Assembly (NCBI GenBank): GCA_017629455.1
Contig: JAGBXE010000230.1
Location: 1 to 8,810 of the forward strand
Source: Kiritimatiellia bacterium
Lineage (GTDB): Bacteria; Verrucomicrobiota; Kiritimatiellia; RFP12; UBA1067
Length of the DNA stretch: 8,810 nucleotides
Reading direction: 5' to 3'
Part shown: in pieces, positions 7,259 to 8,810 of the stretch
Numbering within the stretch: position 1 is the first letter of the stretch
Layout: the number at the start of each line of letters is the position of its first letter
Translations under genes and position numbers: made by a program
Notes under the pieces: generated by a model
What the model was told of the DNA's origin: nothing
The model's database searches: none
The model's input: only the letters and a program-made list of their open reading frames with translations

Positions 7259-7429
7259 ATGGCTCACAAGATTGTTGCCGACAAGTGTGTCGCATGCGGT
7301 TGCTGCAAGGACGCTTGCCCCGCCGAGGCTATTGTTGAGGGTTCGCCCTACACGATCAATGCTGATCTCTGCGTTGATTGCGGCGCTTGCGCGGCGCAGT
7401 GCCCGAGCGAAGCGATTTCGGCCGAGTAA
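7259..7429 (+). CDS. 2x[4Fe-4S] bacterial-type ferredoxin
   Basis: This 56-residue protein is a clostridial-type low-potential electron carrier. Two classical clusters are visible: C10-x2-C13-x2-C16-x3-C20-P and C38-x2-C41-x2-C44-x3-C48-P, each followed by a short acidic/hydrophobic strand (AEAIVEG, SEAISAE). C15 is an extra cysteine inside the first motif. The start MAHKIVADKCVACG is typical, and an AAAGGA-like site lies 9-10 bases upstream of the ATG. A promoter with TATAAT at 7206-7211 stands just before it. The TAA stop shares a base with the ATG of the downstream membrane protein gene (TAATG), so the two are translationally coupled. GC-rich codon choice contrasts with the more AT-rich downstream gene and fits an abundant redox protein. 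The electron partners are unknown. It is short enough to be missed by gene callers. Confidence 0.95.
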   Translation: MAHKIVADKCVACGCCKDACPAEAIVEGSPYTINADLCVDCGACAAQCPSEAISAE

Positions 7430-8265
7430 TGGCTGAATTTCTCTGCGAGACGCTGCTGCTTCTACCTTTTCTTTTTGTTACATACCTTGTATTAGAAACG
7501 GTAGAAGCACACGCGGGTGGCGCGCTTGAGCGGTTGCTTAAGCGCGCTCACTGTATAGGTCCGCTAGCAGGTGCGCTAGCTGGCGCAATTCCCCAATGCG
7601 GCATTTCGGCCGCTGCCGCTTCTTTCTACGCAGGAGGGGCAGTTAGCGTAGGGACGCTTCTTGCTGTATTTCTCTCTACATCCGACGAACTGCTGCTCGT
7701 CTTAATCTCATCACGAGCACCACTGCCGCTACTTCTAAAAGTTGCTGGCATAAAAGTAATTTGCGCGATAGCCGTCGGCTTTACTGCTGGAGGCATACTT
7801 TCATTTATTCGCCACAAACGGCGCGACGTCTCCGTTAGCGAGCTTTGTAAGCACAGCCACTGCGGATGCTCCAAGCATAACGGCATATTAGTTCCAGCTC
7901 TTATTCACACGGCCGAAATATTTTTATTTATTACTGCAATATCAGGAGCCATCAATTTGTGCATGCATTTCTTCGGCGAAGAATGCCTACTTAAGCTTCG
8001 CCTCACGGAACCCATTATTGGCGAGCTTGCAGCAGGCGCACTTGGGCTAGTGCCAAATTGCGCCGTCTCCGTAGCGAGCGCCAAGCTTTACCTGGCAGGC
8101 GCAATGTCTCCTGGGGCTATGATGGCCTCTTCATTTGCCGGTTCAGGGCTTGGGCTTTTAGTTCTATTTAGGACAAACCGCAATATGACGGAAAACCTTG
8201 TTATTCTCTTTTCCGTCTATGTTATTGGCGTAGTCCTAGGATTAATTACTGGCCCTCTTCTTTAA
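7429..8265 (+). CDS. ArsP_2-like putative heavy-metal exporter (polytopic membrane protein)
   Basis: This 278-residue inner-membrane protein resembles the family known as ArsP_2 or putative 10-TM heavy-metal exporter, also annotated as arsenic efflux or putative manganese transporter. None of those substrates is proven here. Two related halves are visible, each with a Pro-x-Cys motif in a Gly/Ala-rich helix: GALAGAIPQCGISAAAASFYAGG (around 48-70, P55-Q-C57) with LSTSDE after it (82-87), and GALGLVPNCAVSVASAKLYLAG (around 203-224, P209-N-C211). The loop between the halves holds C140, H142, H144, C145, C147 and H150 (core HSHCGCSKH), a plausible metal-binding stretch. About nine hydrophobic segments can be counted. 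I chose the ATG at 7429, which overlaps the ferredoxin stop (TAATG). An in-frame ATG at 7378 lies inside the ferredoxin gene and would add a hydrophilic 17 residues unlike the family. There is no strong ribosome binding site of its own, so coupled re-initiation is likely. Confidence 0.82.
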   Translation: MAEFLCETLLLLPFLFVTYLVLETVEAHAGGALERLLKRAHCIGPLAGALAGAIPQCGISAAAASFYAGGAVSVGTLLAVFLSTSDELLLVLISSRAPLPLLLKVAGIKVICAIAVGFTAGGILSFIRHKRRDVSVSELCKHSHCGCSKHNGILVPALIHTAEIFLFITAISGAINLCMHFFGEECLLKLRLTEPIIGELAAGALGLVPNCAVSVASAKLYLAGAMSPGAMMASSFAGSGLGLLVLFRTNRNMTENLVILFSVYVIGVVLGLITGPLL

Positions 8266-8280
8266 GCAACATTTTTAAGG

Positions 8281-8301
8281 CAAGGCTCTTATTCCGCCTT
8301 G
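8281..8301. terminator. weak convergent hairpin between the exporter and the minus-strand gene
   Basis: CAAGGC (8281-8286) and GCCTTG (8296-8301) can pair around a 9-base loop in the 23-base gap between two convergent genes and the end of the minus-strand gene. Neither side has a proper T run directly after the stem; T-rich sequence precedes it on the plus strand. This is a possible bidirectional terminator at best. Confidence 0.3.
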
Positions 8302-8810
8302 AACCTTCCAGCATGCCGCGCGACCATCGTGCGCGTGCCGGCTATCTCAGCATCAAAGAGCGTCGCGTCGGCCTTGGCATCATAGTAGACGCTGAATCTG
8401 ACCGTGTAGGGGCGGTCAAGACCGCGTATCTTGCCGATCGCATAGTTCTGGGCAGTATACGGAGCGTTGAGATGTCCGGCCGCGATCTGAACAATGCGTC
8501 TTTGCTTCGGATCTAGCCTGCGTGAAACTTCGGCAAGCGTCTCTTTGCGTGTGCAATCGTCAGAGAACTGAGCTCTGCCTTCCTTGGGATCGATTCGGAA
8601 CTCGACGCGCGCGCCGGATTCGTTTTTGAATGTCAGTATAAACGCGCGATCCGGCTGACAGTTCTCATAAGTCTTCGTCTCGCCGCGATTTGGAGTTTCG
8701 GAAAGCCACTTGGTACCAAGCCGCCCGTCGGGGAACTGCACGAGCTCACGAAAACAAAGCCAGCCGCCCCACACCTGAAGGTTCCATCCCTTTGGCACTT
8801 CATTGTACCG
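8289..8810 (-). CDS. partial gene, possible GH32-like C-terminal domain
   Basis: Only the C-terminal 173 codons are visible; the frame stays open to the window edge, so the 5' end is missing. A GTG at 8798 is not a convincing start because residues RYNE continue upstream. The segment begins with PKGWNLQVWGGWLCFREL, then VQFPDGRLGTKW. Alternating beta-type sequence follows (AFILTF, ARVEFRIDPKEGRAQF) and ends YTVRFSVYYDAKADATLFDAEIAG plus TRTMVAR. The 'REL..PDGRL' and 'D.EI.G.RT' patterns weakly resemble the linker and C-terminal beta-sandwich of GH32-like glycoside hydrolases. This is family-resemblance inference only. No catalytic residues are in view, and another beta-sandwich enzyme or an unrelated protein remains possible. 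The gene converges on the exporter gene, 23 bases away. Confidence 0.85.
   Translation of the reverse strand, partial: RYNEVPKGWNLQVWGGWLCFRELVQFPDGRLGTKWLSETPNRGETKTYENCQPDRAFILTFKNESGARVEFRIDPKEGRAQFSDDCTRKETLAEVSRRLDPKQRRIVQIAAGHLNAPYTAQNYAIGKIRGLDRPYTVRFSVYYDAKADATLFDAEIAGTRTMVARHAGRFKAE

Noticed and set aside
1108..8088. AAGCTT occurs eight times (1108, 1959, 4745, 6299, 6354, 6602, 7993, 8083), about four times the random expectation
   Set aside because: Positions are irregular and mostly inside genes, where AAG and CTT codon use can explain them. No strand or spacing pattern was seen.
1..8810. search for CRISPR arrays, tRNA, rRNA, insertion sequences, phage or defence genes
   Set aside because: No spaced repeats, cloverleaf candidates, transposase motifs or terminal inverted repeats were found. 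The window is densely filled with recognised genes.

Overview
The window is a compact bacterial chromosome segment of protein-coding genes. I see no rRNA, tRNA, CRISPR array, insertion sequence or phage gene, and no stretch of 300 bases lacks a gene. The best taxonomic guess is a Verrucomicrobiota-type bacterium (Kiritimatiellae/Lentisphaeria-like, perhaps gut-associated). This rests on the style of the primary sigma factor, the bacterial RRM RNA-binding protein, and a large mannitol dehydrogenase-family enzyme beside a probable carbohydrate-active protein. It is an inference from family resemblance only.

Left half, all on the minus strand and read from right to left: rpoD (primary sigma factor, start corrected to 4551); a possible 26-codon basic mini-ORF (2462-2542) that overlaps the rpoD stop and the next start; an RRM protein with an N-terminal membrane segment and a second, internal start with a good ribosome binding site; a DJ-1/PfpI-family protein; and a ClC-type chloride channel/transporter. 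The DJ-1 stop and the ClC start share a base (TAATG). From rpoD to ClC no gap exceeds 36 bases if the mini-ORF is counted (76 if not), so this can be read as one transcriptional unit, although internal promoters are not excluded.

Centre, 4552-4741: a divergent promoter region. A promoter reading left serves rpoD (TATAAT box at 4603-4608), and a good sigma-70 promoter reading right (TTGCGG, 17 bases, TATGAT) serves the next operon. That operon holds a mannitol dehydrogenase/fructuronate reductase-family enzyme and, 9 bases later, the 23S rRNA 2'-O-methyltransferase rlmB.

Right part: a promoter at about 7182-7211 precedes a small 2x[4Fe-4S] ferredoxin (56 aa, 7259-7429). The ferredoxin stop codon overlaps the start of a polytopic membrane protein of the ArsP_2-like putative heavy-metal exporter type. 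The window ends inside a minus-strand gene that converges on the exporter. Its visible C-terminal part weakly resembles the beta-sandwich end of GH32-like glycoside hydrolases.

Most of the content is ordinary housekeeping. The points most worth a second look are the dual-start, membrane-anchored RRM protein, the mini-ORF nested between rpoD and it, the coupled ferredoxin-exporter pair, and the unusual ClC selectivity and proton-pathway residues.
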